34,142 bases of DNA from a bacterium (GCA_024226235.1 JAAELW010000143.1:1-34142), one strand, 5' to 3'. Shown: positions 1 through 10,557, counted from the first letter of the stretch. The notes: generated from the letters alone by a model not told the origin. Program-made: numbers and translations.

Positions 1-88
1 CGGGCGCGGCGATGTCGAGCCGAACGTGTTCACCGCGAGACGTCAACGCCTCGATCCGGCCTACGGCTTCGACGATGCCCGTGAACAT
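1..88 (-). CDS. ribE: Riboflavin synthase alpha subunit, N-terminal part (truncated by window edge)
   Basis: Reverse complement from ATG at 88 reads [29 protein letters not shown], matching the characteristic MFTGI(V/I)E start of riboflavin synthase; ATG overlaps the thrC stop (TGATG). Not in the ORF track because it runs off the window. Confidence 0.85.
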   Translation of the reverse strand, partial: MFTGIVEAVGRIEALTSRGEHVRLDIAAP

Positions 89-1461
89 CAAGCGGTCCCA
101 CTGGAGCCACTGGATCCACCGAAGCGAAGCTCGATCTCTTTCAACATCCGGTCGCGTACCGGCTCGTACTCGGCGGGCAGCTCGATCGCGGGATTCGGAC
201 GTTCGGAGACCACGTCATTCAGCTGCATGTCGTGATAGGCCACCTTGAAATCGGTGAACTTGAGACCGTGAGCAGTCGAGATCACGACGACCCGATCCGA
301 CGGCCGGATCGTGCCGCGTTCCACCAGTTTTCGCGTGGCCGCGAGGGCCACTCCGGTATGCGGGCAGTTGAAGAGCCCGGTCCGGTCGGCACGGGCGCAT
401 TCTTCTGCGAGTTCGGCTTCGCTGGCCTGCTCGACGATGCCGTCGTAGCGCTTGATTGCGTCCACAGCCTTTGCGTAGGAGACCGGATTGCCGATCTGGA
501 TCGCCGACGCGAGTGTGGGTCGAGCGTGGATCGGTTCGAAGACCTCGAAATCCCGTTGGAACGCCAGGTAGAGCGGGTTCGCCTGCTCGGCCTGGGCACA
601 GACGATTCGTGGTTTTCGCCAGATCAGCCCGAGCTCGAGCATCATGTCGAGGCCCTTCGCCAAGGCCGAGACGTTGCCCAGGTTTCCACCCGGAATCACG
701 ATCCAGTCCGGCACCTCCCAATCGAATTGCTGGACGATCTCGATACCGACGGTCTTCTGGCCCTCGATGCGCAGGCTGTTCATCGAATTCGCGAGGTAGA
801 TCCCGTCCTTCTCGGCGACCTTCTTGACGATCTCCATGCAGCCGTCGAAATCCGTGTCCAACGCGAAGACGATCGCACCGTTGGCAATCGGCTGGATGAG
901 CTGGGCCGTCGAGATCTTTCCGCGGGGCAAGAAGACGATGGCGGGAATCGAGGCCGCTGCCGCGTAGGCCGCAAGGGCAGCACTGGTGTCGCCGGTAGAC
1001 GCACAGGCGACGGCCTGGACCTCGCGGCCCCGCGCCCGCATCTCGTTCACCATCGAGACGAGCACCGTCATACCGAGATCCTTGAAGGAACCCGTATGCG
1101 TATTGCCGCAGAGCTTGAGCCAGAGATCCTCGAGCCCGAGCTCGCGCCCATAGCGTTCCGCCCAGAACAAATTGGTGTGGCCCTCGTACATGGAGACCAC
1201 GTTCTCGGGATCGACTTCCGGAAGCACCCATTCCTTCTTGCCCCAGACGCCAGAGCCGTAGGGCCATTCAGAGCGGTGGCCCCGATCTTCGAACCGTTTC
1301 TTCCAATCCGCAGCGGAGACCTTGCGCAACTCGTCCATGTCGTGGACGACCTGAAGCAACCCGCCGTCGCGATCGGTGTAGACGACCTCGTCGAGCGCAT
1401 AGCGGTCCCCCGGGTGCTGGAGACTCTGGAACCAGGCGCGGGGCCGGCAATCGTCGGCCAT
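88..1461 (-). CDS. thrC: Threonine synthase (PLP-dependent)
   Basis: [12 protein letters not shown]... start overlapping the hom stop; PLP-lysine motif [14 protein letters not shown]; downstream of hom. The ORF-track extension to 1713 overlaps hom and is unlikely. Confidence 0.9.
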   Translation of the reverse strand: MADDCRPRAWFQSLQHPGDRYALDEVVYTDRDGGLLQVVHDMDELRKVSAADWKKRFEDRGHRSEWPYGSGVWGKKEWVLPEVDPENVVSMYEGHTNLFWAERYGRELGLEDLWLKLCGNTHTGSFKDLGMTVLVSMVNEMRARGREVQAVACASTGDTSAALAAYAAAASIPAIVFLPRGKISTAQLIQPIANGAIVFALDTDFDGCMEIVKKVAEKDGIYLANSMNSLRIEGQKTVGIEIVQQFDWEVPDWIVIPGGNLGNVSALAKGLDMMLELGLIWRKPRIVCAQAEQANPLYLAFQRDFEVFEPIHARPTLASAIQIGNPVSYAKAVDAIKRYDGIVEQASEAELAEECARADRTGLFNCPHTGVALAATRKLVERGTIRPSDRVVVISTAHGLKFTDFKVAYHDMQLNDVVSERPNPAIELPAEYEPVRDRMLKEIELRFGGSSGSSGTA

Positions 1462-2792
1462 CACATATCCTCCTCGATCCTCACCAGACGCGTGGGCGCC
1501 ACGACTTCGGGCAGCTGATCGATCTCGGCCAGCGCCGATCGTACTGACTCTTCGATCGCGGGATGGGTCAACACGACCACCGGGACCGCACGAGCACCCT
1601 CCCGCTCCGGCTGCTGAATCACCGACTGGATGGAGATGTCGTTCTCGCCCAGGATCGTCGCGATCTGGCCAAGCACCCCGGGCCGATCCTCGGCACTGAA
1701 GACGAGATAGCAACGTGCATGGACCTCACCTGACGACACCAGGGGCTTTCGCTCGAGATGGTCGGGCATGTACGAGAGCGGTGCGACGCGCCCCGCATTG
1801 CCGCGACGAATCTCGCGAGCCACCTCCATCAGGTCGGCCACGACCGCGCTCGCCGTCGGCATCTCGCCGGCGCCTGCGCCGTAGAAGAGGGTCGGGCCGA
1901 CCGCATCACCGTGGACCGCGATCGCGTTCATCGCACCGTCTACGTTCGCCAGCAGGCTTCCGCGCGGAATCATCGTGGGATGTACGCGAACCTCGATCCG
2001 CTCTTCACCGCCCTTCCCTTCGCGGCGTTTGGCGATGCCGAGCAGCTTGATCCGGTAGCCGAACTGTTTGGCCGCTTCGAAATCGAGCGGCGCAAGGCCA
2101 CGAATGCCTTCGGTCGGGATGTCATCATCCGTCAATTCGGCACCGTACGCCATCGCGACGAGCAGCGTGAGCTTGTGGGCCGCATCGATTCCGTCCACGT
2201 CGAATGTCGGATCCGCCTCGGCATAGCCCAGATCCTGCGCGCGCTTCAGCACCACATCGAAGGACTCGCCCGTGGTCTCCATTTCGGTCAGCACGTAGTT
2301 CGTCGTTCCGTTCATGATGCCGTGGAGGCTCTCGATCCTGTTCGCGCTGAGGCCTTCGCGCATCGAGCGCAGGATCGGGATCCCACCACCGACACTCGCC
2401 TCGAAAGCCACGTCCACGCCACGCTTCGCGGCGGCATCGAAGATCTCCTTGCCGTGCTTTGCGAGCAGTGCCTTGTTGGCCGTCACCACGTGCTTTCCGG
2501 CGGCAATGGCCTCGAGTGTGAACCGGCGCGCTACTTCGTAGCCCCCGATCAATTCGACGACGATATCGACCTTTGGATCGGCAATCAGACCCGCAGCATC
2601 GCTGTCGAATTGAACACCCGTGAGGTCGATCCCACGATCGGTCTCCAGATCGAGATCCGCTACACGAACCAGGCGCAATGAAAAACCGAGACGTTGGCTG
2701 ATCACGGACGCATTCGCGTCGAGAACCCTTGCCACGCCCGTCCCGATGGTTCCCAGACCGATCAGACCGACGCCGATGGCGTCCCCACTCAT
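1461..2792 (-). CDS. hom: Homoserine dehydrogenase with C-terminal ACT domain
   Basis: [24 protein letters not shown] Rossmann motif; [11 protein letters not shown]-terminal ACT-like segment [33 protein letters not shown]. Confidence 0.93.
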   Translation of the reverse strand: MSGDAIGVGLIGLGTIGTGVARVLDANASVISQRLGFSLRLVRVADLDLETDRGIDLTGVQFDSDAAGLIADPKVDIVVELIGGYEVARRFTLEAIAAGKHVVTANKALLAKHGKEIFDAAAKRGVDVAFEASVGGGIPILRSMREGLSANRIESLHGIMNGTTNYVLTEMETTGESFDVVLKRAQDLGYAEADPTFDVDGIDAAHKLTLLVAMAYGAELTDDDIPTEGIRGLAPLDFEAAKQFGYRIKLLGIAKRREGKGGEERIEVRVHPTMIPRGSLLANVDGAMNAIAVHGDAVGPTLFYGAGAGEMPTASAVVADLMEVAREIRRGNAGRVAPLSYMPDHLERKPLVSSGEVHARCYLVFSAEDRPGVLGQIATILGENDISIQSVIQQPEREGARAVPVVVLTHPAIEESVRSALAEIDQLPEVVAPTRLVRIEEDM

Positions 2793-2826
2793 GGATCCTC
2801 CTGCACGCTCCTCCAAGGGCTTGGAG

Positions 2827-4089
2827 CTAGATGGTCGCATTGGACAGGAAACGGCGGATGCCGCGAACAGCCTGACGGATACGATGGGTGTTCTCGACAA
2901 GGGCGAAGCGCACGTAGCCCTCGCCACCTTCCCCGAAGCCGACCCCCGGGGCCACAGCGACCTGGGCCTCCCGAAGCAACTTCTTCGAAAACTCCAGGGA
3001 CCCGAGACTCCGGAAGGGCTCCGGAATCGGCGCCCAGACGAACATCGTGGCCAGCGGCTTTTCGATCTTCCACTCACCCGGTCCTTGCTGGCCCAGACCC
3101 TCGATCAGCGCATCCCGCCGCGCCTGGTACTCGTCGCAGACCTCGGTCACGCAATCCTGGGGCCCGCGCAACGCGACGATTGCGCCGAGCTGGATGGGAG
3201 TCGGGATTCCGTAGTCGAGGTAGCTCTTGATGCGGGTGAGCGCGTGGATCATCTCCCGGTTTCCCGCGGCGAAGCCCACCCGCCAGCCCGCCATCGAGTG
3301 GCTCTTCGAGAGCGAGAGGAACTCGATCGCGACATCCCGTGCACCTGGCACCTCGAGGATGCTAGGTGGGCGGTAGCCCTCGAAGCAGATCTCGGCATAG
3401 GCGAAATCGTGCACCACCATCAGGTGATGCTCCTTGGCAAAGGCGACGATCTTCTCGAAGAACTCCCGTGTGACCGTCACCGTGGTCGGATTGTGGGGAA
3501 ACGAGAGGATCAGCAGCTTCGGCTTCGGCCAGGTTCGCGCAACCGCCTGCTCCAGATTCTCGAGAAAGTCGGTCTCCGCGTTCAACGGGACGTGGCGCAG
3601 ATCGCCGCCGGAGAAGATCACCGAGTACTGGTGGATCGGGTAGGCGGGATCGGGAGCGAGCACGACATCACCCGGGCCGATGGTCACGAGTACGAAGTGG
3701 GAAAGCCCTTCCTTGGCACCAATCACGGCGATCGCCTCGCCGTCCGGATCGATTTCGACTCCGTGGTTGCGCGCGTACCACTCGCTGCAGGCGGCCCGCA
3801 GGTTCGGCACGCCGCGGGAGGCCGAATAGCGATGATTGCGATCGACCGCCGCCGCCTCACAGATCTTCTCGACCACGTGGGGCGGGGTCGGTAGATCCGG
3901 GTTGCCCATGCCGAGATCGATCACGTCCTCACCGGCCCGGCGGGCCGCATGGCGCAACTCCGTCACCTCGGCCAGCACATAGGGCGGCAGTCGGCGGAGC
4001 TTGTCGAAATCGTGGCGGAAATCGTCGGACAACGGAGGCCTCGAACGCTGTAGACGGTCGAGATTATTGGAGAAATCCGACCTGGGCAA
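2827..4089 (-). CDS. PLP-dependent aminotransferase, AlaC/LL-DAP aminotransferase-like
   Basis: RRLPPYVLAEVTELRHAARRAGEDVIDLGMGNPDLPTP and SLSKSHSMAGWRVGFAAGN PLP-lysine motif; TTG start as given in the ORF track is uncertain. Confidence 0.85.
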   Translation of the reverse strand: MPRSDFSNNLDRLQRSRPPLSDDFRHDFDKLRRLPPYVLAEVTELRHAARRAGEDVIDLGMGNPDLPTPPHVVEKICEAAAVDRNHRYSASRGVPNLRAACSEWYARNHGVEIDPDGEAIAVIGAKEGLSHFVLVTIGPGDVVLAPDPAYPIHQYSVIFSGGDLRHVPLNAETDFLENLEQAVARTWPKPKLLILSFPHNPTTVTVTREFFEKIVAFAKEHHLMVVHDFAYAEICFEGYRPPSILEVPGARDVAIEFLSLSKSHSMAGWRVGFAAGNREMIHALTRIKSYLDYGIPTPIQLGAIVALRGPQDCVTEVCDEYQARRDALIEGLGQQGPGEWKIEKPLATMFVWAPIPEPFRSLGSLEFSKKLLREAQVAVAPGVGFGEGGEGYVRFALVENTHRIRQAVRGIRRFLSNATI

Positions 4090-4101
4090 GCAATCCGCCC
4101 A

Positions 4102-5436
4102 TCAGCCCCTTCGGCGCAGCAGAGCGTAGACCGGGAGTCCGGCCGCCAGGAAGAGCAGCCCGTAGATCGCCTCTGTGGGTCGCCCCACGGCCAGGCCGAT
4201 CGCAATCCCTACGTTCGCCACGAGGTAGAGGCCGGGCACCCAGGGAAAGCCCCAGGCCCGATACGGGCGAGGCCGATCTGGCTGGCTCTTGCGAAGCGCG
4301 AAGAGCGCTGCGGTATCGGCAATCGTCGCCAGCAGGATGGCGAACGTGGTGTAGTCGAGAGCGCTCGGAAAGCTCTGGAGGAGCACAACCAGAGCGATCG
4401 CGACCCCCGCCTGTACCGCGATGGCCCCCCCGGGCGTGCGATACCCCTCGTGCACCCGTTCGACACCGCGGGCGAACAGGCCGTCCAGGGCCATCGCATA
4501 GGCGATCCGGGGGCCCACCAGCACAGTGGCGTTCAACGTTCCGAGGATCGAGACGAGCACGAAACCCGCGACGAGCCGCCCGCCGAGTTCCCCAAAGAGC
4601 ACGCGAGCGGCGCCCTCCCCTGCATTCGCGGTCACCCGCAGCTCCGCGATCGGAAGCGCATACAGATAGACCGCATTCATCACCAGATAGACCGCGGTGC
4701 AGATCGCCAACCCGACGAAGAGCGAGCGTGGAACGTTGCGTCCCGGGTCTCGGATCTCGCTGGCCACGAAGACGGATGCGTTCCAGCCCAGGTAGCTGAA
4801 CAACACGGGAGAAAGCGCCAACACGAAAGCCAACGGCGGCGCTGCATCGAGAGCACCACGGGCCAGGGGACGCAGATTCGCGAGATCCCCCGCTCCCGTG
4901 AAGGGGGCGACCACGCCGAAGGCAAGCAACGCGACGATCTTGAACCAGGCGGTGAGATTGTTGACGATCGCCCCGTGGCGGACACCGCGAAAATTGAGAA
5001 GAGAAGATGCGGCGATCGATGCAATCCCGATCGGCACGGCCCACTCGCCCGACCAACCCATCAGCGCACACAGCGCTTCACCGAAGCCCACGCCGAGCGC
5101 AGCCACCGTGCCGGCGAAGATCGACACGAAGGAGAGCCAGCCGACCAGGAAACCGGCCAGCGGGTGAAAGGCCTCGCGCAGGTAGACGTAGTCGCCGCCG
5201 GCGCGCGGAAACATCGCACCGAGCTCTGCATTGGCGAGCGCGCCCGCCAGCGAGAGCAGCCCGCCGACCATCCAGGCGGCGAAGATCAGTCCCGCGTGGG
5301 GCAACCGATCCGCGATCGTACCGGGCGTGAGGAAGATCCCGGAGCCGATGACCGACGCCACGACCAGGAAGACCGCATCCCGCAGCGATAGCTCGCGTCT
5401 CAGGCGATCCAGCGGATGGGCCGCGGGATCGCTCAT
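4102..5436 (-). CDS. APC-superfamily amino acid permease
   Basis: SLRDAVFLVVASVIGSGIFLTPG motif typical of APC transporters; multiple hydrophobic helices. Confidence 0.88.
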   Translation of the reverse strand: MSDPAAHPLDRLRRELSLRDAVFLVVASVIGSGIFLTPGTIADRLPHAGLIFAAWMVGGLLSLAGALANAELGAMFPRAGGDYVYLREAFHPLAGFLVGWLSFVSIFAGTVAALGVGFGEALCALMGWSGEWAVPIGIASIAASSLLNFRGVRHGAIVNNLTAWFKIVALLAFGVVAPFTGAGDLANLRPLARGALDAAPPLAFVLALSPVLFSYLGWNASVFVASEIRDPGRNVPRSLFVGLAICTAVYLVMNAVYLYALPIAELRVTANAGEGAARVLFGELGGRLVAGFVLVSILGTLNATVLVGPRIAYAMALDGLFARGVERVHEGYRTPGGAIAVQAGVAIALVVLLQSFPSALDYTTFAILLATIADTAALFALRKSQPDRPRPYRAWGFPWVPGLYLVANVGIAIGLAVGRPTEAIYGLLFLAAGLPVYALLRRRG

Positions 5437-5458
5437 CCGGCTTTCTCCTCCCCCGCTC

Positions 5459-7495
5459 CTAGAGGAACGGGATCATCAACAGCGCAACGATGTTGATCAG
5501 TTTCAGCATCGGGTTGATCGCCGGACCCGCCGTATCCTTGTAGGGGTCACCGACCGTATCACCCGTGACCGAGGCCTTGTGGGCTTCGGAGCCCTTGCCA
5601 CCGTACTGACCCGCCTCGATGAACTTCTTGGCATTGTCCCAGGCAGCGCCGCCAGTCGTCATGGATATGGCGACACAGACGCCGGAAACGATCGAGCCGA
5701 TCAAGAGCCCACCGAGCGCCTGCTCGCCGAGGATCAGGCCGACCAGGATCGGAACCACCGCGGGAATCAGCGCGGGAGCGATCATCAGCCTCAGTGCAGA
5801 AGCCGTGACGAGATCCACGCAGGTCCGGTAGTCGGGCTTCGCCGTACCCTCCATGATTCCCGGAATCTCCCGGAACTGGCGGCGCACCTCTTCGACGACC
5901 TTTGCGCCGGCTTCGCCGACCGCATTCATTGCAAGGGACGCGAAGATGAACGGGATCATCGCACCGATGAACAATCCGGCGAGCACCATCGTGTTCGAGA
6001 GATCGAAGCTGGTCGCGACGTCGCCCGTGCCGAGGCGTTTCAGGTCCTCGATGAAGGTCGCAAAGAGTACGACTGCGGCCAGACCCGCGGATGCGATCGC
6101 ATACCCCTTGGTCACGGCCTTGGTGGTGTTGCCAAAGGCATCGAGCGGGTCGGTGACGTTTCGAACCTCTTCCGGCAGCTCTGCCATCTCGGCAATACCG
6201 CCCGCATTGTCGGTGATCGGACCGTAGGCATCGATCGACACGACGATGCCGGCCAGGGAGAGCATGCTCATCGCGGCCACACCCACACCGAAGAGCCCGG
6301 CGAGCTCGAAACTGAATACGATGGCCAATGCGATCACGATCACCGGAACCACGGTGGCCTGCATTCCGACAGCCAGACCGGCAATGATGTTCGTGGCATG
6401 GCCGCTCTCGCTCGCTTGGGAGATGTTGTCGACGTGGCGCGAGCCGTCACCGGTATAGTAGTCGGTGACCCACATCATCACCGCGGTCACGCCTGCACCG
6501 AGAGCGGCACATACCCAGATTCCGGCGCCACTGATGGAATGACCCGAGATGGCGTTGGCCGGAAAGTCGATGAAGAAGCCGGCCACCAGCAGCAAGCCCA
6601 ACATCACGGCCGAAGCCACTCCGAGTCCCTTGTACATCGCACCCATCACTGCGGGCTGCTGCCCTTCAGCGGGCTCGTCGATCGTGACCATCGGGATCGC
6701 GATCAGCGATCCGATGATTCCAGCCGCACCGACCAACATCGGATACAGGAACATCGAATCACTACCCGGGAAGATGATGTGCGCGAGCAGCATCGCCGCC
6801 GCCGCCGTCACGCCGTAGGTCTCGAACAGGTCGGCGGCCATGCCGGCGCAATCGCCCACATTGTCGCCGACGTTGTCGGCGATCACGGCCGGGTTGCGCG
6901 GATCGTCCTCGGGGATGTTGGCTTCGACCTTGCCGACCAGATCGGCACCGACATCGGCGCCCTTGGTGAAGATGCCTCCACCGAGCCGTGCAAAGACCGA
7001 AATCAGCGAGCCACCGAAGGCCAGGCCGATCAGTGCATCGGGCTCGGTGTAGTTCGCGCTGTGCATCGCATAGACGATCGCAGCCAGCGAGAGCAGGCCC
7101 GCGCCGACGACCATCAAGCCGGTGACGGCACCCCCCTTGAATGCCAGGCCGAAGGCCTCGCCGTAGCCATTGTGTGCAGCCTGGGCGACTCGCAGATTCG
7201 CGCGAACCGAGACATTCATGCCGATGAAGCCCGCCGCGGCACTGGCGATGGCACCCAGCACGAAGCCGCCGGCGTACCAGGAGTTCAGGAAGAACCAGAT
7301 CACCGCCAGGATAGGTACGCCGACCATCGCAATCGTGCGGTATTGGCGAGCCAGGAAGGCCTCCGCGCCGGAGCGAATGGCGCTGGCGATCTCGTTGGCA
7401 CGGGCGCCACCGGTCGGGGCCGCGAGCACCGAGCGATACAACACGATGGCCATGCCAATGGCGAGCAGACTGGCGATGAAGGCGATCACGGTCAT
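5459..7495 (-). CDS. hppA: Membrane-bound proton-translocating pyrophosphatase
   Basis: [56 protein letters not shown] signature; start ATG at 7495 ([16 protein letters not shown]). ORF-track extension to 7702 is likely non-coding. Confidence 0.95.
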   Translation of the reverse strand: MTVIAFIASLLAIGMAIVLYRSVLAAPTGGARANEIASAIRSGAEAFLARQYRTIAMVGVPILAVIWFFLNSWYAGGFVLGAIASAAAGFIGMNVSVRANLRVAQAAHNGYGEAFGLAFKGGAVTGLMVVGAGLLSLAAIVYAMHSANYTEPDALIGLAFGGSLISVFARLGGGIFTKGADVGADLVGKVEANIPEDDPRNPAVIADNVGDNVGDCAGMAADLFETYGVTAAAAMLLAHIIFPGSDSMFLYPMLVGAAGIIGSLIAIPMVTIDEPAEGQQPAVMGAMYKGLGVASAVMLGLLLVAGFFIDFPANAISGHSISGAGIWVCAALGAGVTAVMMWVTDYYTGDGSRHVDNISQASESGHATNIIAGLAVGMQATVVPVIVIALAIVFSFELAGLFGVGVAAMSMLSLAGIVVSIDAYGPITDNAGGIAEMAELPEEVRNVTDPLDAFGNTTKAVTKGYAIASAGLAAVVLFATFIEDLKRLGTGDVATSFDLSNTMVLAGLFIGAMIPFIFASLAMNAVGEAGAKVVEEVRRQFREIPGIMEGTAKPDYRTCVDLVTASALRLMIAPALIPAVVPILVGLILGEQALGGLLIGSIVSGVCVAISMTTGGAAWDNAKKFIEAGQYGGKGSEAHKASVTGDTVGDPYKDTAGPAINPMLKLINIVALLMIPFL

Positions 7496-7613
7496 ACGGG
7501 AGTTCTCCCTGCCCGGCCCGGGGGCAACTGGTGGATGGGCCCGCCGGAGGCGCAGACGCGAAATACGGGCGAAAGAGGCCCGCCGTCGCATCCCCCGGAG
7601 CGGCCGCACTTTA

Positions 7614-7646
7614 GGGGTCGGGAGCGCAGGTTTCCACCCCGACCCC
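7614..7646. repeat. Inverted repeat GGGGTCGGG-N15-CCCGACCCC in the divergent intergenic region
   Basis: Perfect 9-bp arms at 7614-7622 and 7638-7646, between hppA (-) and the ThDP enzyme gene (+). Confidence 0.7.
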
Positions 7647-7728
7647 CGGGAATTCCCCTTCCATCCCGGGTATGTTGGGGTTCCCACTCCCCCGCGGGAC
7701 AACTCTTCGGGGCGATCAGGAGGGCCCG

Positions 7729-9267
7729 ATGAACGGCGCCGAGACGATGATCCGTACCGCGACCCAGGCCGGGATCGAGGTCTGCTTCGCGAACCCGGGA
7801 ACCACCGAAATGCCGCTCGTCGCGGCGCTCGACTCGGTGCTCGGCATGCGCGCGGTGCTCGGGGTTTTCGAAGGGGTCTGTACTGGCGCCGCCGACGGAT
7901 ACGGCCGGATGACGGGGCGTCCGGCCCTCACCGTGCTCCACCTCGGGCCGGGGTTTGCCAACGGCATTGCAAACCTTCACAACGCGCGAAGGGCCCACAC
8001 TCCGGTCGTGAATCTGGTCGGCGACCAGGCCAGCTGGCACCTGGCCGCAGACGCACCGCTGACCTCGGACATCGCCTCCCTGGCCCGACCGGTGGGCTGG
8101 GTGCACGAGGTGACCGGGCCCCGGGAATCGGCACGCGCCACAGCCAGCGCAATCGCAGCGTCCCTGGGACCGCCGGGACAGGTGGCCACGCTGATCGTAC
8201 CAGCCGATGCGCAGTGGGAAGACGCGGAGAGCGCGCCTGCCGAGGTTGCGGAACCGCAAATGCCCGCACTGGACGAGGCACGGATCGCGAGCCTGGCGGA
8301 AACCATCCACGGAGCGGATCGCTGCGTGCTGTTGCTCGGCGGACAAGGCCTCGGCGAAGCCGGTCTGCGTGCCGCCCACCGCCTTGCCGCAAGTGGCCTC
8401 GCCGACGTCATGATCGAAACCTTCTGCGCGCGCATCGAACGCGGCGCCGGCCTGCCGGATTTTCCGCGGCTTCCCTACTTCCCCGAACAAGCAGTGGAAG
8501 CGCTGGCCGGCACGACCCACCTCGTGCTCGCGGGTGCGCTCTCGCCGGTTGCATTCTTCGGCTACCCGGAAGGCCAAAGCCGGCTCTGCCCGGCCAGCGC
8601 CCAGGAGCACTGTATCGCGCAGCCCGGAGAGGACATCGCAGGCGCCCTCACTGCGTTGGCGGATCGGCTCGGCGCGGACACCCATCCGAAGCTGGCCGAT
8701 GCTCCCCGCCCAGAGCCTGCGCACGGGCCGCTCGATCCGGCAAGCCTGGGCCGCACGCTGGCTGCACTTCAACCGGACGGCGCGATCGTCGTGGACGAAG
8801 CCGCAACCACCGGCTTCGGCTACACGCCCTTCGCCGCGAACGCTCTGCCCCACACCACGCTGGGCCTGACCGGAGGTGCCATCGGCCAGGGCCTGCCTTG
8901 CGCGACCGGTGCGGCCATCGCTTGCCCGGACCGTCCGGTGATCGCATTCCAGGCCGACGGCTCGGGCCTGTTCACCATCCAGGCCCTTTGGACCCAGGCC
9001 CGCGAGCAACTCGACGTCACGACGGTGATCTGCGCAAACCGCAGCTACCGCATCCTCCAGGTCGAACTCGCCCGCGCGGGAATCGCCGAACCCGGCCCCA
9101 ATGCACTGAGCCTCACCGACCTCCGAAATCCCGAAATTGGCTGGACCCATGCAGCCGAGGCTTTCGGCGTCCCGGGCACCCGCGTCGAAACTGCAGAAGC
9201 CTTCGCCCAGGCCTTCCTCCAAGCCCAATCCGAGCCCGGCCCCCACCTCATCGAGGCCCTCCTCTAA
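7729..9267 (+). CDS. ThDP-dependent enzyme, acetolactate synthase large subunit/benzoylformate decarboxylase-like
   Basis: [65 protein letters not shown]; ThDP-binding-like [15 protein letters not shown]...NRSYRIL. Strong SD AGGAGG 5 nt upstream of ATG. Confidence 0.85.
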   Translation: MNGAETMIRTATQAGIEVCFANPGTTEMPLVAALDSVLGMRAVLGVFEGVCTGAADGYGRMTGRPALTVLHLGPGFANGIANLHNARRAHTPVVNLVGDQASWHLAADAPLTSDIASLARPVGWVHEVTGPRESARATASAIAASLGPPGQVATLIVPADAQWEDAESAPAEVAEPQMPALDEARIASLAETIHGADRCVLLLGGQGLGEAGLRAAHRLAASGLADVMIETFCARIERGAGLPDFPRLPYFPEQAVEALAGTTHLVLAGALSPVAFFGYPEGQSRLCPASAQEHCIAQPGEDIAGALTALADRLGADTHPKLADAPRPEPAHGPLDPASLGRTLAALQPDGAIVVDEAATTGFGYTPFAANALPHTTLGLTGGAIGQGLPCATGAAIACPDRPVIAFQADGSGLFTIQALWTQAREQLDVTTVICANRSYRILQVELARAGIAEPGPNALSLTDLRNPEIGWTHAAEAFGVPGTRVETAEAFAQAFLQAQSEPGPHLIEALL

Positions 9268-9310
9268 ACGCCACACCGGAGACGCTCCAGGACGCAACAC
9301 CCTGTTGCAC

Positions 9311-10468
9311 TCATTGGCAGATCGCGTGGAGATCGGCGTCGTCGATTTCGGGTTTGGTGGCTGCCAGCACCTGGAAGCGGCGAAATGCCTTCTCCAACGG
9401 AGCCTCGGAGAGGCGATAGCCCAGTGCCGCGACGCGTTGCGCGAAGCCACCACGACCGGAGAGCTTTCCCAGCACGATCTGGGTGCCGACGGTGTGGCCG
9501 ACGGCCTCCGGATCGAGGACCTCGTAGGTTTCGCGCTGCTTCAGGACACCGTCCTGGTGAATCCCGGAGGCGTGACGGAACGCGTTTCCGCCCACTACCG
9601 CCTTATTAGGCGGCACGCCGACTCCCGACCGCTCGGCGACCAGAGCCGATACCCGGCCCATATCGCGCAACTCGACACCGGTTGCGACGTCCAGCCGCTC
9701 ACCGTGTACCGAGAGGCCGGCGACCACTTCCTCGAAGGCCGCATTGCCCGCTCGTTCGCCAATACCATTGACGGCGACTTCGACCTGTCGAGCGCCGGCT
9801 GCGACCGCCGCCAGTGAGTTCGCGGTGGCGAGCCCCAGATCGTCCTGACCGTGGAAGGAGATCACCGCCTCGGGCACCAGGCCGCGCACGAACGCCACCA
9901 GTGAGGCCACCTGATCGGGCGTGGCGAATCCAACGGTATCCGGCAGATTGATCGTGGTGGCTCCGGCCTCCACCGTCGCTCGGGCCAGCTCGCCGATGAA
10001 CGTCCGATCGGCCCGGGTTGCATCCATCGGGCTGAATTCGACATCGTCCGTGAATTCGCGAGCGCTTCGCACCATCGCGGACGCCATCGCAATGACCTGC
10101 TCCCGCGTCTTGTTCAGTTGGTGGGCCAACTGCATGTCGGACGCGTTCACGAAGACGTGGATCCGGGGCTCCTCCGCATGACGCAGGGCCTCTCCGGCAG
10201 CCGCGACATCCTTCGGGACGGCCCGGGCGAGTGCACAAACCCGGGCTCCGCGGACGTTCGCGGCCACTTCCGCGACTGCGGAACACTCGGAGGCGGAGTT
10301 CACGGGGAAGCCCGCCTCGACCACATCCACCCCCATTTCGGCTAGCGCGAGGGCGATCTCGACCTTGTCGGTCGCAGAGAAACAGACCCCCGCGGTCTGC
10401 TCCCCATCACGCAGGGTCGTGTCGAAGATCACGACATGTTTGGGATCGGTCGGGTTGAACTCGGACAT
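9311..10468 (-). CDS. leuA: Short 2-isopropylmalate synthase-like protein (LeuA family, no C-terminal regulatory domain)
   Basis: IFDTTLRDGEQTAGVCFSATDKVEIALALAEMGVDVVEAGFP; NGIGERAGNAAFEEVV; HASGIHQDGVLKQRETYEVLDPEAVG. Only 385 aa. Preceded by a Leu-rich leader peptide. Confidence 0.85.
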   Translation of the reverse strand: MSEFNPTDPKHVVIFDTTLRDGEQTAGVCFSATDKVEIALALAEMGVDVVEAGFPVNSASECSAVAEVAANVRGARVCALARAVPKDVAAAGEALRHAEEPRIHVFVNASDMQLAHQLNKTREQVIAMASAMVRSAREFTDDVEFSPMDATRADRTFIGELARATVEAGATTINLPDTVGFATPDQVASLVAFVRGLVPEAVISFHGQDDLGLATANSLAAVAAGARQVEVAVNGIGERAGNAAFEEVVAGLSVHGERLDVATGVELRDMGRVSALVAERSGVGVPPNKAVVGGNAFRHASGIHQDGVLKQRETYEVLDPEAVGHTVGTQIVLGKLSGRGGFAQRVAALGYRLSEAPLEKAFRRFQVLAATKPEIDDADLHAICQ

Positions 10469-10503
10469 GGATTCGCTCCGGTGGTGCCTCCCGGCCGGAA
10501 CGC

Positions 10504-10518
10504 GGGCAACTCTTGCCC
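10504..10518 (-). other. Short hairpin between attenuator and leuA RBS (GGGCAA-GAG-TTGCCC)
   Basis: Perfect 6-bp inverted repeat with 3-nt loop, just downstream of the U-rich tract. Confidence 0.5.
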
Positions 10519-10519
10519 C

Positions 10520-10557
10520 AAAAGGAAAACCCTCCCCGGCCGTTCGGCGGGAGAGGG
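10520..10557 (-). terminator. Rho-independent terminator/attenuator in the leuA leader
   Basis: Minus-strand RNA CCCTCTCCCGCC-GAAC-GGCCGGGGAGGG (11 of 12 positions pair, one G.U, one C/C mismatch) followed by TTTTCCTTTT. Confidence 0.8.

Noticed and set aside
88-1713. N-terminally extended thrC ORF (541 aa)
   Set aside because: The extra N-terminus overlaps hom in another frame; the ATG at 1461 overlapping the hom stop is the better start.
7498-7509. GGGAG-TT-CTCCC inverted repeat at the hppA start
   Set aside because: Loop of 2 nt and overlap with a normal SD (GGGAGA); probably coincidental.
5231-7732. 833-aa plus-strand ORF antisense to hppA
   Set aside because: His/Asp/Arg-rich low-similarity translation mirroring a clear hppA gene; typical high-GC antisense ORF.
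9294-9308. GCAAC-ACCCT-GTTGC hairpin between the convergent ThDP gene and leuA
   Set aside because: Only a 5-bp stem with no T-run on either side; too weak to call a bidirectional terminator.
7170-9419. 749-aa plus-strand ORF in another frame across hppA and the ThDP gene
   Set aside because: Arg/Pro-rich out-of-frame translation spanning two real genes and a non-coding gap.
7492-9453. 653-aa minus-strand ORF antisense to the ThDP enzyme
   Set aside because: The plus-strand frame has a strong SD and conserved ThDP motifs; this ORF is a high-GC artefact.
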